A DNA stretch of 64,000 nt from Adineta steineri (GCA_905250115.1 CAJNOI010000021.1:317895-381894), one strand, 5' to 3'; shown: positions 20,075-33,377, numbered from the stretch's first letter. Notes: generated from the letters alone by a model not told the origin. A program made the numbers and translations.

Positions 20075-23000
20075 TTAAAACTCTTCTTTTATATTTGCTT
20101 GTTTTTCATTCTTTTTCTGTGTATCTTCTGCAGCCATTGACATTTGATATTCTGCTTCTTCATCAGTCATAGTTACTTCAATTAACATACTAGTTTGTTC
20201 TTCTTGATTATCAGTATTAGTATTAAAAACTAATGATTGCTTATCATTACTAAAGGCTGATTGAATCAATTTGTTCACAACTGTATGATAAGCATTTATA
20301 TTATGGCTTGATTGATTATGAATATTCCCTGTAGTTAAATTAGTATCAGGAAAATGTTCCGATAATTTATCATTATCTAAATGAAATTTAAAACATTTCA
20401 GTTTGAAAAATAACGAAAGGAAGCATCAGCAAAGCTCAGGTTTTCAACAGGTAATTCAGCGTTGAATTTCAAGAATAAACATCATTTGCTTCCATTAGGT
20501 AGATTCGAACATATTTTCCTAAATCTTTCGACCATTCGACTAAAATATCAAGTCATAATCTCTATAGACAATATCATTCTATTACTATTACACAGAATCA
20601 ACAAACTATTTTTCTTACTAGTATGAATCTGATGTTCAACTTGTTGTTTGATGATAAGTTCTAATTGTTTTAATTTATCTGGTACAATTGAACATTGTTT
20701 ATCTTTATTAAATAATTCCATATGTCCATAGAACCATCTTTTTGTTATTGGATTAGATGGTTCAATTAAATTTTCTAAATAATTCATTTGTTGATAAAAA
20801 CTTTCACTTAAATAATTTTCATCTCCAATATAAATTATTAAATCTGGTTGCTTTGATAAAAGATATAATAATTGAACTGCTTCATCTTTAAACATTAAAA
20901 CAAGTGGAATATCTACAATACTACTTCCATCATCAGTCATAGAAAACACTGAATTATTTAAAGATTTCAATGATAGATTATGATCCAGAATAATTCCACC
21001 AGTAGCATGAGCATTTTCTAAACGACGAGCTTTATCAATAAACATACAATCACCACGACGAATAATACCAATACGAGAAGAAATATAATGAGATAATAAT
21101 AGTTCTGAGCAAGCAGAATACGGTTGAACAACATATAATTGAGCAAATATCTAAAATAAATGAATCTATAAAAATAAGAAACATATTTCAATAATTACTC
21201 CTTGAGTTTCATGTAATTGTTTTCCAAATTGAGCAGGAGCAACAGTAAAACTGATTGATTTTTTTTCTAATAATGGTATAACAGTTAATGGTTTAAAATG
21301 TTTAATAGAATTTCGAAATAAATTCGTATTTTTCATTAATTCAATCATTTCTTGCATAAAACTTAAACCAGCTTCTGCATCATTAGTAGATTCAGCTGCA
21401 GATGCCATATGAATTAATTGAATTTCTGTATATATTTAAATAACAATAGTAAAGAAAATAAAAATAATTTTCAATACATACCACCATTAGATAATGGTTC
21501 AATTTGAATACCCATTTGTCTAAGTTGAACTATATGCTCAGAATTATCTGAGGAAAATTCAACAGCAGTTATACGATGATAAGATATACTAAAAAAATAT
21601 TCGTTAATTTATTTTACCGCAAACTTCACAAGTAACGCTATTCTCGTAGAGAAGAGTCTCGCAAGAATAAATTGTTTGTTTGCTTGTCTGTCCGCAGGGT
21701 CAAAAAAACATCGAAAACTGATTTTTCGAAAAAGACATTTCTAGAAGTTTTTCGATTCGGGGACTTCGAATCTGAGGTCTGTTGGGTGACCAAGGCGAGA
21801 GGTCAAAAAAACATCGAAAACCTATTTTTCACAGTTTTCAATTGTTTTTTTTTCAGTAAATGTGAAGAGGATGCATTCCTACGAGAAAGAGCTAAGCGAG
21901 TCCTCGGACGAGCGTTATTTGTATAATTAAACTAAACAGAAGTCAGATTTGATAGAAGTCTCTCTATCAGGATTATTAACGAACTTGATTTCATTTTTGT
22001 TAACATTATTTGATGATGCTGTTCGTATTTCTTTCATATTTTGATTATCACGAATATTTTGTCTTAAATTTTCTTTATATTCATGTGATTTAAATTGTTC
22101 ATCCATAACTGGACATTGATTTGATTTTGCTTTTCGTTCATTTTGTTTTTCAATTATTGAAAGATTTTTTTGTTCATAATTACGTGCTGATTTTAATGTT
22201 ATTTGATGAAATTGATTTTTTAATGTATCATTTATATTAAATAAAAAAGGATTAAGTGGAAGAAGATGTGCTTCAGTAGTAAATAAAAATTGTTCGATAT
22301 CAATATAACGATGTGGAGTTGAATCAAATAATAAATAAAGATATTTAAATGTTTCAGCTAAAACAAATGAATCCATTCGATCTTCTTTTTGACCAGTAGA
22401 AACATCGGATAAAGCAGCATAACCACATGGAACACGTGCATGTTGTTCAAGATTATTTAAAATTGTTCGACCAACTTCAAGATAATGTGGATCACCAGTA
22501 GCCTTCAAAGACAATATTCATTGTTATAATATATATATATAGATAATTCTTACCTTATAAAGAAAATATGTTGATTCAACAAATTCTGGTCTTAATGGAT
22601 GAGAATTCCAATGTATTCTATAATCTGTTGTAAATGCTTCAGGTATAAATTTATGTTTTTTAACAAGTTGATAGAGCATTTCATGTAATTCAATAGCTGG
22701 TTTTAAATCTCCTGTCATAACTTGTAAACCTGGCCAAAATGCTAATAAAGCATCCATATGATTTTTTGTTGAACGATGTGGTTCATGCATATGAACATTA
22801 ACCATTGCAATACCATTTTGAACATAAGACATTATAGATGAATAATGATCTTCAAATCGAGATAAATAATCATTATTTTTTTCACCCAATAAAACATATG
22901 CTTTAAATAAATATTCATAATATGAATCAATACCAGCACCAATACCCGATTCACGTGAAATCCAATCACCTGAATGTACATTAAGTATTGTACCCATTAG

Positions 23001-24068
23001 ATTTGATTGTCGATGTCGTCTATCCCATAAATATGACATAGCACGATCAGCATATTGTTCAAATAAATAATTTCCTGTTAAACGTGATAATGTTGCCCAT
23101 TCTAATATTAATGTACCTGCACATGCTGTGCATGTAAAACGTTCACGTTCACTTTTTGATAATGTTAAATCAATACCATAACGAAGATTAACACGTGGTA
23201 ATGGTAAACCACTTGTCGTATTAAATGCAGGTAATAAACGAAGACCTAAATCATGAGCAAGAACCAATAATTCATCACGATACCAAGATAAACGTAATGG
23301 ATGATGTAAATGAATATATTTTGCACATATATGACCACCAAGAAGACCACTAAAAATAAAAAGGAAGTAATTGAAGAGAAGCACAAAATTTAATAGTTTA
23401 GATATTCATCGTAAGTATTATCTAGATAAGAATGAATTACCCGATCATACGAATATTTGTTTCAAAAACTGAGACAACAACATCACGATCAAATGTAACA
23501 TATTGAATAACTTGACGAACTGCTTGTTCAAATTCATCAAACATTCCAATAACCTAGAAAAGAAATTTTTAACTTCAATAAAAATAAACTAATTATTTCC
23601 ATTATCTTACTGCTAGAGTATCCAAACTATCAACAAGTGTTAATGAAAAACTATTTAACAGAAAAAAATAAATAAATTATTTTTATTATCAATATTTCAT
23701 ATATGTATATACTAACTTCCCCAATGCATCATCTATATCACCCCGTGATGGTTCTGAACCTCGATATCGACCTTTACAACTAAAACAAATAATTATATTG
23801 GCATATCTATTTTTTAATCCAATTAGTTAATCTACCTTAAAGGCATTAATTCATCCGCCGGATAAGCATATTTCTATTTAAAAAAAAACAAAAGTTTAAT
23901 AAAATTTAATTTAAAAATATAATTCAATACCATATATGAATTAAATCCATGCTTAAACATATCTATAACTTGTAGTCGAAGTTGATTTTTTTCTTCTACT
24001 TTCATGGCAATTATAATTGAGAGAAAAATTAATAAAAGAAGAGTTGGAGAAAAAATTTTCATGAGCAT
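20075..24068 (-). CDS. EDEM3: EDEM3, ER degradation-enhancing alpha-mannosidase-like protein
   Basis: Eleven exons on the minus strand: 24068-23931, 23873-23836, 23779-23717, 23650-23611, 23553-23441, 23349-22554, 22502-21985, 21588-21482, 21425-21199, 21150-20586, 20376-20075. The sum is 2907 nt, or 968 aa (human 932). N-terminal signal peptide ([18 protein letters not shown]), then a GH47 mannosidase domain with [42 protein letters not shown] and TTEAHLLPL, and a C-terminal protease-associated domain ([17 protein letters not shown]), which marks EDEM3 rather than EDEM1/2. EDEM proteins trim mannose from misfolded glycoproteins for ERAD. The C-terminus is KEEF, resembling but not matching a KDEL-type signal. 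The donor ending the 21985 exon (GTTCGT) is inferred from frame. Intron 7 holds a MITE. Convergent with FICD. Confidence 0.93.
21628..21922. mobile_element. MITE-like element inside EDEM3 intron
   Basis: About 295 bp bounded by inverted ACAAGTAACGCT and (reverse complement) ACAAATAACGCT. The inside carries a direct duplication of GGTCAAAAAAACATCGAAAA (about 21699 and 21812) and is more GC-rich than the neighbours. No transposase. The plus-strand frame 21672-21926 runs through it and is not a gene. It accounts for the unusually long intron 7 of EDEM3. Confidence 0.55.
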
Positions 24069-24733
24069 TTTTGTAAATTAAAATTAAATATAAAATCAAT
24101 TGAAATGAGATCGTATATACTATATATATATATAGTAGATTTGACTATTTTAATGTAATATATCACATATTAATTAGTGGAATGACGTTGAATTTTACAG
24201 AGTTTATTTTTATATATTTTACGTCGTGTTAAATATTCTTCGTCAATTCTCTATCAAATACTATTGCCTTGTTTATAGACCAACGAGTTTTCAGACTAGA
24301 TGTCACCATCAGACGATTATTTCAATGAAATCAATAGTCAGGAATTAATTTAAAACTAATATAAAGAACTGATTTATTATGTATTGAACGAATGCATATA
24401 TGGTATTGTCTCAATCAAGTTCACAGATCAAAATAGTATAATTACTCATAGTTTGCACTCTACCGTACTGATAACTATTCAATATTCTAAGTATCACTTT
24501 AGCTAATTGTCTATCTTAAAGTATGATAACAACATCAGACATTAATAATATGTGATGCACTAAGAAACTACGTACGAAAAGTAAATGATAATTTATTTTA
24601 TTAGATTAAATTACAAGAAGTTCGTCTAAATATTAGAAATTCCTATTTGAAACTAATTAGTTCTAAAAAAAATGATTAATATACTAAATAGATAAAAGTT
24701 ATGGTGCAACTAAAACAAAACGATATTGAAAGT
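24069..24733. other. intergenic EDEM3-DUF2252
   Basis: AT-rich; TATATATATATATAG-like tract near 24118-24136 just upstream of EDEM3. No frame or repeat of note. Confidence 0.4.
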
Positions 24734-26363
24734 TTATTCAAGTCCCGGAATAAGTTTGTTACGAAATGCTTCGAAGAATAAATGATGATCTCGACGAACT
24801 TGTCTTCCATATACCTAAAACAAAAATTATATTTCAAAGTATTATTTATTATTTCTATCTCACCATGCCAAATTCAACCATATAATTAATAAATTCTTCA
24901 TCACGATCTTGAATAGCTTCACGAATTGTTTTTTCTGTATGTTGTGGAATAATTGAAAATGGTAAACAAGCAACATCACCTGGTGTATTAACACAATCCG
25001 AATCAGCTACACAATGAATTTTAGCTAAAATAAATAAATAAATAAATACTATTGTCATTTTAAAATAATCGAATTAAATTTTACCTGTCGCTTGTCCTAA
25101 ATATGTAACGACTTCAATCATATCATTTATATCATTAATATCATCCCAATCTAAATCTTCTGAATGAGCTGTAACTTCATCAACTAAACATGGAACTGAT
25201 CCAAGTGATGTATAACCTAACCATTGTGGTGTTGATGCTTGCATTGCATAAGAACAAAGAACAGTTCTTAAACCATCATGTTTAAAAAGTTCTTCTAATT
25301 CAGCATTTTGAACAACATAACTAATAGCTGATTTTTGTGCAGGTTTCATATAAAGAACAATATCATTTTCAAGTGTTTCTGTTGGACCTTCAACTAAAAT
25401 TGAATAGGATATTTTTCCAGCTGAACCAATACCAGGTGATGAACGTGCAACAATATCTTTAATATTATAATTAAAATTTTCTGGGCTTTTATCACCTTGT
25501 TTTTTAGATTCTGGAATTGTTTTTAAGTAACCTTCAAATGCCTTAATAACAAGAAGAAAATATGTACATAATTTTTCTATTTGTTAATATATACTTTTAA
25601 AATATCCGCTCGTAAAACTTCATCAACATCTTTGATATTTTTTGATCGAATAAATCGTCGATCATAATCTTCAATTACAGTCATTGCATTTATATGTTCA
25701 ACATGAGATTTAACTCGAGTTTCATTGAGAATTTTTTTTATTTTACCCGTTGTATTTTTTAATGTTAATGAAAAAGTATTGATTGGATGTTTACAAAATT
25801 CATCAACTTGTTTTAAATATGATTCAACACAAACTCGTAAAATTTGTTCGATTTCTTTATCTGAACAACCTTTACTATGTGCAACTAAATTTAATGATGC
25901 TAAAAGACGTTTAACATCCCATGTAAATGGTCCACAATAACCTTCATCAAAATCATTAACATCAAAATTTAAAATACCATGATTATCTAAATATGTTCCA
26001 AAATTTTCAGCATGTAAATCACCCTAAGAGAATCTCAAATTAATATACAAAAATAAATGAAAGAAAATTATTTACATGAATAAAAATATTTCCAGCTGCT
26101 ATATGACCATGAATCCATGGATCTTGATCAACTTTTAAATCTTGATAAAATAATAAAGCTGATCCACGATAGAAATTAAATGCTGTAGCGGCCATTTTTC
26201 GAAATCGACCACGAAATGCTGTTGGATTGGTCTTAATACCATCACCAAAATATTTCACAAAAATATCAATAATAAATTGAGATCGTTCTTCATCAGTTTG
26301 TGCTTTAAGTCGATCAATAGCCTTTTGTGGTGCATCGCAGTCAAATGAAAGTTTGCTAAACAT
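24734..26363 (-). CDS. DUF2252-family protein (471 aa)
   Basis: Five exons: 26363-26076, 26023-25595, 25541-25085, 25024-24864, 24814-24734 (1416 nt, exact frame). DUF2252 hallmarks: PTAFRGRFRKMAATAFNFYR near the N-terminus, the GDLHAENFG motif, NDFDEGYCGPFTWDVKRLLA, and a C-terminal LGQATAKIHCVADSD segment. The family is uncharacterised; its GDxHxxN and DFD(E) motifs recall the aminoglycoside-phosphotransferase/choline-kinase fold, so a small-molecule or protein kinase activity is conceivable but unproven. DUF2252 is mainly bacterial, with some fungal and protist members, so this is a candidate horizontal acquisition. Four short host-like introns and AT-rich codons indicate long residence. 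No signal peptide is visible, so it is probably cytosolic. Confidence 0.85.
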
Positions 26364-28000
26364 TATTAGTTTTTTCTAAAATATCTATTACAATTAAATA
26401 GGACTAGCTAACGCAATTTATATATACAGAAAATTTTTTGAAAAACATCAGATATCATTAACGCAATAGAACGAAGGTGTGATAGTTAAATAGAATAGTA
26501 ACTGCTTACTTATTATGTCAATGAAACCAATGAATGACTGACTTTGTATAAAATAAAAACGAGTAATATATGAAAAACAACGATTCACTCATTATTAGCG
26601 CTTGACTTAACATTTAATATTCATATGTTAAAATAAATACGTCAAAGACATATTTTTAATACATTAAAAAAAATATTTATTTATTCATGCTTGAAAGTTG
26701 ACGTACTAATTATGATTGATATATATTCATTTTTGAAAAAAAAAAATTACGGAAGAAGCGTATAGATGACTGGTAAAAGGTAAAATATCCAGTGAAGATA
26801 GATAGTACTCATTAATAAATGTTTTCGTTTTAAAATCATCATAAAAATAAATATATGTAATATACTATTCTATGTGAATAGAATAGCAGATGAAAAGAAA
26901 ATGCATACTCAGAAATTAATTTTTGTTTTTATTCGAAAGGCCTATGAAAAATAGAAATCGTTTGATATGAATTGAAAAACAGGTATATAGACCACTCTTA
27001 AGCTCGCGTGAATAATTATCATGTTTCTTTACGTAAACATGTTTTTCTACGTAGGATGAATGATAATGTGTATTACATTGCTTTTTCTATATGCTTACTT
27101 ACAATATGTACAGAAAATAAGAAAAAAAAAATAGGTTATAATTATTGTGTACAGAATATTTACTTGCTCTACTTTCTTTCATAATGTCAATGTGAATCGT
27201 CAAAATGAATAAACGAAAGTGAATACAACGAACGGATGAAAATATAGGACACCAGTGTTTTGAAAGAGTAAATGAATATAACTCTTCGAACACACTGATT
27301 AAATCGAAACTTTAGATATCAGAATTATTTTTTATAAAATATCAGGAGTCTTTTAGCAGATATATTTGGATTTTATATGAATAAAATCATCACATAAGCC
27401 ATCTTGATCAATTATTTTATAATCAATATAATGTTGAAATAATATCATATTTTTCTATATGATTAATAAGTGGTTGAATAAGCAGATTATTGAAGTTTTT
27501 CATACTTATACGACTTCGAAATTAAAAAAAAATCATCTTGTGAATAATTATTTAATTTATAACAATTCAATGAATAATAATAAGACATTTAATAGATGAT
27601 AAAAGACTATAACCTTCTTTATCGAATGTTATTTATTCTTCATGGTAACGTATTTTAAAGTATTTCGAAGAATTATCTGATGGCTAAGAGACAGAACCAT
27701 TAAATAAATCTATCATTTCTTAATTATATCAAACAATGATGAAGAAGAGCAGAGAAATTATTTTTAAAATTATTTTTGAAAGATTTGACTGAAATATGTT
27801 GTATATATTTATTTCTTGAATAAAATCGAAGTTTATTATATTTAGATTACTTTTCTAATGATATACATATAATTAGAGTAAGATGATAATGGTATGAATA
27901 TATATTTTACATTTATTAATGAAAGAAAAACAATTTTAAAACACTTTAAAATTAACAAAAATTACATATTATTTGTTCGCATAACTACTTTCACTTTTTT
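26364..28000. other. gene-free AT-rich stretch
   Basis: No convincing frame, RNA or repeat. A small inverted motif TCATGTTTCTTTACGTAAACATG sits near 27019-27041. The minus frame at 27099-27293 and the plus frame at 27894-28100 are low-complexity or antisense. Confidence 0.5.
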
Positions 28001-28402
28001 TCATGAAAAATCAAGTGATAATGTTTGTGTCGCTGCACCACAAGTTGTACCCATAATACCACCCCAATTAGAACCACTAAAACATGGTCTTAGAGTATAA
28101 CCCGTATTACATGTGCATAAAGTTCCTGTTGCAGTTATTTCATTACCACCACATGCACCAACTATCCATGTATATCCATTCGCTGTAGCACTGTACGTTG
28201 TATTAGCACGTAATGCCACCGCGATAGCTGTAGCAACGTATGAATCAGTTATTGTTATCCCAGTTGGATCATTAGATCCGTATATGCGTAAACTTGAATA
28301 ACTAGTACAAGTCAAACCAGCTGCAAATGTAATCCATGCAGTACATTGAGTCGTTGGAGTAACACCGTTTGTAAAGGATTGAGAATATGTTGTTGCACAA
28401 TC
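28001..28402 (-). CDS. Cys-rich secreted-type domain protein, 3' exon
   Basis: About 130 residues rich in Thr/Ser/Gly/Ala with about ten Cys: DCATTYSQSF, TQCTAWITFAAGLTC, GYTWIVGACGGNE, CTCNTGYTLRPC, NWGGIMGTTCG. This looks like one extracellular, disulphide-bonded domain; I do not know its family. The frame continues upstream as MIYLINYLF..., but TTTTGATTGTAG at 28403-28414 is a good acceptor, so those residues are probably intronic. A mini-exon (about 28459-28473, between TTTCTTTGTAG and GTAAATAT) may precede it. The true 5' exon and signal peptide are not identified. GC content is clearly higher than the surroundings. Confidence 0.6.
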   Translation of the reverse strand, partial: DCATTYSQSFTNGVTPTTQCTAWITFAAGLTCTSYSSLRIYGSNDPTGITITDSYVATAIAVALRANTTYSATANGYTWIVGACGGNEITATGTLCTCNTGYTLRPCFSGSNWGGIMGTTCGAATQTLSLDFS

Positions 28403-28414
28403 TACAATCAAAAT

Positions 28415-28970
28415 AGTAAATAAATAATTAATCAAATATATCACAATATTTATATTTACCTTTATACTTGAGATCTACAAAGAAAAATAGTTTTTATTAA
28501 AATTTACTTCATAAATACATAAGCAAAATTTTTTTTATCAAAACCTTCCTATGAACTATTTTTTCTAAGTAAAATTCTTCACTTATATAGTACATAGTTG
28601 AATAATTACTTGATCTATATATATGACAGTATCATATATTCCACTAATGGAATGTTTTAGTTCCTATTATAAATTATTTCAGCTTATTTTTCAAGTATTT
28701 CAAATATAATAATTACATAATTATTCGCACATGAAAATATATATATAATCACTTGAACTAATTTCTAAGATGCATCGATAGAGATGTTAATTGAACGTGA
28801 AATATTATTTTCAATAGCATATAGGATTTGAAAACTTATGTACGAGATATATCACATCTTTTCGAATGTCGAGATGATTATTTTTTATTCACTATTTTAG
28901 GTTAGTTAAAGTAAGATGTTTTCAAAAATACTTAAAAGGTCATACATATACATAATTTTCTTTTTTTTAT
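28415..28970. other. gene-free stretch
   Basis: Possible 5' mini-exon of the Cys-rich gene at about 28459-28473; otherwise AT-rich with no recognisable feature. Confidence 0.35.
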
Positions 28971-29277
28971 GAAGGTCACTGTGCTATTGTACTTATCCAA
29001 GTTAGGCAAGTAGCGAAAAAATTGAAATTTTCAGGCGTAAAAAGCGCTCATTTTAATACGTTAAAAAAACATTTTTTTATGAGAACAAAACGAGTTGACC
29101 TAAGTTAATGTCATAAAACTTGCTTTTATAAAAAAAATTATAACAGGTTAAAATGCACGTTTTTTTGCGCTTAACTTGTCTGTCTGAATTTTGAAGTGCA
29201 ATAAAGTTGCCTTTCATTTTGTTTTTTAAGATATTTATTTATAACTCTCCTATTCGATAACAAGAGCACAGTGCCCT
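28971..29277. mobile_element. MITE-like element upstream of the kinase gene
   Basis: About 305 bp. The left end AAGGTCACTGTGCTATTGT pairs with right-end CAGGGCACTGTGCTCTTGT (reverse complement), an 18-nt imperfect inverted repeat. The interior is non-coding and AT-rich with T and A homopolymers. No transposase and no obvious target duplication. It ends about 70 nt before the ATG at 29350, so it may supply or disturb promoter sequence. Confidence 0.6.
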
Positions 29278-29349
29278 GAATTCACTTGGCATACCTATAT
29301 ATACTCAAAAGATAAAGCAAGAATTTAACATTTATTATATTCTCACACA

Positions 29350-30276
29350 ATGACGCGTGTTATCGCTCTTCATGGATCAACAGGCGCAGGAAAATCGACA
29401 CTCACTCGTTTAATGGGTGAACATTGGGGCACGAATTGTCATGTTATGGAGGAAGTCTTGGAAGGAATTATGGCTGTGCCAAGTTCAGATGATAAACATA
29501 TGTCGTGGTATCGTCAAAAACCGGCATTTGCCGCTCGTGATAATGTCACAAGTTTTTTTATGGCATATATCAGTCCAATATCAGTACTTATTTTTACCCT
29601 CATAAATCATTATCTTACTGGTACTGTCTGGCCAGTTATCATACTGTTTCTTATTTTTCTGGCTATCGGTCGATTTTTTCTTTGGTTCAACAGTACAATG
29701 TTATCAAAAATGTGGTTCTACAATGTTTCTTATTTTAATGATCAACAAAACCGAAGTAATCGTACATGGATATGGAGAGATCGAACTTGTCTCGATGTCT
29801 ATACATATGCTTTAATGGACAATTACACTTCAGTTCCATTGAATATGAGGCAAATTCTTCTGGAAGAAACACACACAACAAGTGTAGCTATCATACTGGA
29901 TGTGCCAGAACATATTATCAAGACACATTTAAGAAGAAGAATGAACGCTCCAACTACAACGTTTTGGATGGCTTTTGCTACACGACTAATATTGTTGTTT
30001 AAAATACCTATTCGATCATCAATTAATGCTCTAAAGTTAGTCGAACGATGGTATCAAAAAATGAATGTACCCGTAATTAAAATTAGTCAACTTCGTGATA
30101 AATTAGATTATGATTTAAAAACAGGAGATATTCAATGGAACAAACATTCAATCAATGTCCTTCAAAAAGCTATCGACGAAGCTATTGAAAAACGTGGATT
30201 ACCGTCTGCAACGGTTGATGAATCACTAATCCCATGGCAAACTGTACAAAACTCTCGTCTCGTTCATTATTATTAA
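29350..30276 (+). CDS. P-loop nucleoside-kinase-like protein with membrane hairpin (308 aa)
   Basis: Single exon. Walker A at residues 9-17 (GSTGAGKST). A WRDRTCLDVYTYALMD segment (about 142-157) fits the E/D-R-S...D motif of deoxynucleoside kinases, and IILDVPEHIIKTHLRRRM (about 182-200) resembles their strand plus LID-region arginines. Between Walker A and this motif lie two strongly hydrophobic segments (about 67-89 and 93-113) separated by LTGTVW: a probable helical hairpin that soluble kinases of this group lack. The function is therefore a guess: a membrane-tethered nucleotide or nucleoside kinase, or a repurposed P-loop protein. The lack of introns contrasts with most neighbours and could mean late arrival or retrocopying. 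Confidence 0.75.
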   Translation: MTRVIALHGSTGAGKSTLTRLMGEHWGTNCHVMEEVLEGIMAVPSSDDKHMSWYRQKPAFAARDNVTSFFMAYISPISVLIFTLINHYLTGTVWPVIILFLIFLAIGRFFLWFNSTMLSKMWFYNVSYFNDQQNRSNRTWIWRDRTCLDVYTYALMDNYTSVPLNMRQILLEETHTTSVAIILDVPEHIIKTHLRRRMNAPTTTFWMAFATRLILLFKIPIRSSINALKLVERWYQKMNVPVIKISQLRDKLDYDLKTGDIQWNKHSINVLQKAIDEAIEKRGLPSATVDESLIPWQTVQNSRLVHYY

Positions 30277-30657
30277 AAAACATAGACCGATACTTATTCT
30301 CCATATCCTTTATAGTTGAAAGAAAATATTTTTTTGTCTTTCTATTAGAGTTTTCATATGACAATTGATATTCTTTTTAATAAATTAAACTTTTAATATT
30401 AATATAGTTTATTATTACTGATAATTTTTTACGTCAAAAGTCACATATCTATGATAATTGAAAACATCACTCAACTATACATTTTACTTGAATCAAGTAA
30501 TTATATATAGTAATGAAATCTTACTTAAAAACTATTTTCATTATAGTATTCGAAGCGAAATAGTTCATATATGAAAACACAAGTAATATAACATATTCTT
30601 CAATTGATAAATTTCTTATTTTTACAAAACTCTTAAATTAATACGAGATATATATTT

Positions 30658-31032
30658 CTATTTTCTCGACTTACCATGTATTAGTACAACAAGAGGGATA
30701 ATTAACGCTGCCAATGCGAGAGCAAGTACTGTAAGGGACGATAGGACACAAATATATCCTTCTATAGTACATCTAATAATGTAACATATGAAATTTTAAA
30801 AAATATTGTCATAAATGACTAACTTTAGCCAAACATATCGTCCAGGAATTGATGCAATATTGTTGGGATTGTATGGATGTACGATTCTCGGTTGTTCATA
30901 CTGATTTTCATATGCATATTGAGGAACAATTTGATTTGGACTTTTATAGAGACGTGTATAAGGATCTACATGTGAAAGTGGCATAGAATTCGGTAAAACA
31001 TTTGGAGATCCATATGAATAAAATGCGGACAT
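30658..31032 (-). CDS. small single-pass membrane protein (107 aa)
   Basis: Two exons (31032-30824 and 30772-30658; exact frame, stop TAG). The N-terminal half is Tyr/Pro/Asn-rich (MSAFYSYGSPNVLPNSM, YAYENQYEQPRIVHPYNP) and probably cytosolic. After a Gly-Cys junction comes one transmembrane segment (ICVLSSLTVLALALAALII) and a short basic tail HGKSRK. A donor-like GTAAGT lies at the HG codon, so a further exon is possible; reading through gives the stop used here. I do not recognise the family. Confidence 0.6.
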
Positions 31033-31052
31033 TTATATATATATATATATAT

Positions 31053-31975
31053 CTAAATCATAATTAAAACAGAAGCATTCAATTGAAAATATATTAGTTA
31101 TGTTATATAAATATCCTGAAGCGAAGAATACTAATTATTTCTCATGTTCTCAATCCTTACCTAAGTCTCTGTATTAGTGAAATGTAATTCGTATTAACCA
31201 ATAATGAATAGATGTGAATAGTTTTTTTTTTTTGATATAAACCAAGTGACGGACGTTATTTTTTTGCGTCGAATTATTATGATTAGAAAGTAAGTAAATG
31301 TTATTGTTTTTCAAAAATAAGAGAATAATAGTGAAAGCATTACTGCATTTTCTTTTTGCTGTATTAAAATTATTTAAAAGTGCTGTAAATGTTGTTATTC
31401 AATTGAAAATTTCAACCTATTAACGGAGTAAGAAATATAATATAATTTTTGTTTTTGCACATAAAGCATGTTTTGGTTGTCAATACAACAGTGAAACAAT
31501 GTTTATCCAGTTTCTGTATTAAACACGTGTTTTTTTTTCAAACATTTTCTTTTTTTCAATACTATTTATATTGAATCAGTGCTGTTAACAGATTACATTT
31601 CTCGTATTTTGAATTCCATTAGATGTTATACTCTCGTAGTCATGTATTACTTTATTTTTAGATATATAAAATAAAAAAAACAGACTATCAGCATTATTCT
31701 TCTCACGAAAAATCATATAATTTATTAATATACTTTTTATTTTGTTGCGTTGAATATAAACAAGTTCTTATGCAAATTATTGTGTATCCACCATTTCGAG
31801 ATTAGTATCTCTATTTCATCACGTATTAATATTGATATTCTCAATTGTAAGAAATTTTTTTATCGTTAAATAGATCTATACAATAAATTCATTCTATTAT
31901 AATAAGCAAGTTAGTTTAATTGTATTTATATTCTCGATCCAATATTTTCGAATGTAAAAAATAAAAAGTTTTGTT
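31053..31975. other. gene-free stretch
   Basis: AT-rich with homopolymer runs; a (TA)n tract at about 31034-31053 lies in the 5' region of the small membrane protein gene. No other feature seen up to the H4 3' stem-loop. Confidence 0.45.
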
Positions 31976-31976
31976 T

Positions 31977-31992
31977 AGTCCTTAAGAGGACT
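31977..31992 (-). promoter_or_regulatory. histone 3' stem-loop of H4
   Basis: On the minus strand, AGTCCTCTTAAGGACT: a 6-bp stem and 4-nt loop about 35 nt after the H4 stop and preceded by CCCAAAC. This is the element bound by SLBP for processing of replication-dependent histone mRNA. The stem differs by one base pair (GU-CC to AG-CC type) from those of H2B and H2A here. Confidence 0.85.
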
Positions 31993-32025
31993 GTTTGGGT
32001 ATTTTAATTGATATTATTTGTTATT

Positions 32026-33361
<1,336 letters not shown>

Positions 33362-33377
33362 AGCCCTAAAGAGGGCT
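33362..33377 (-). promoter_or_regulatory. histone 3' stem-loop of H2B
   Basis: On the minus strand, AGCCCTCTTTAGGGCT about 40 nt after the H2B stop, preceded by AACCCAAC. Identical to the H2A stem-loop, with the canonical 6-bp stem and TCTT-type loop. Confidence 0.9.

Noticed and set aside
21672-21926. 84-codon frame antisense to EDEM3
   Set aside because: Lies entirely inside the intronic MITE and includes its direct repeats.
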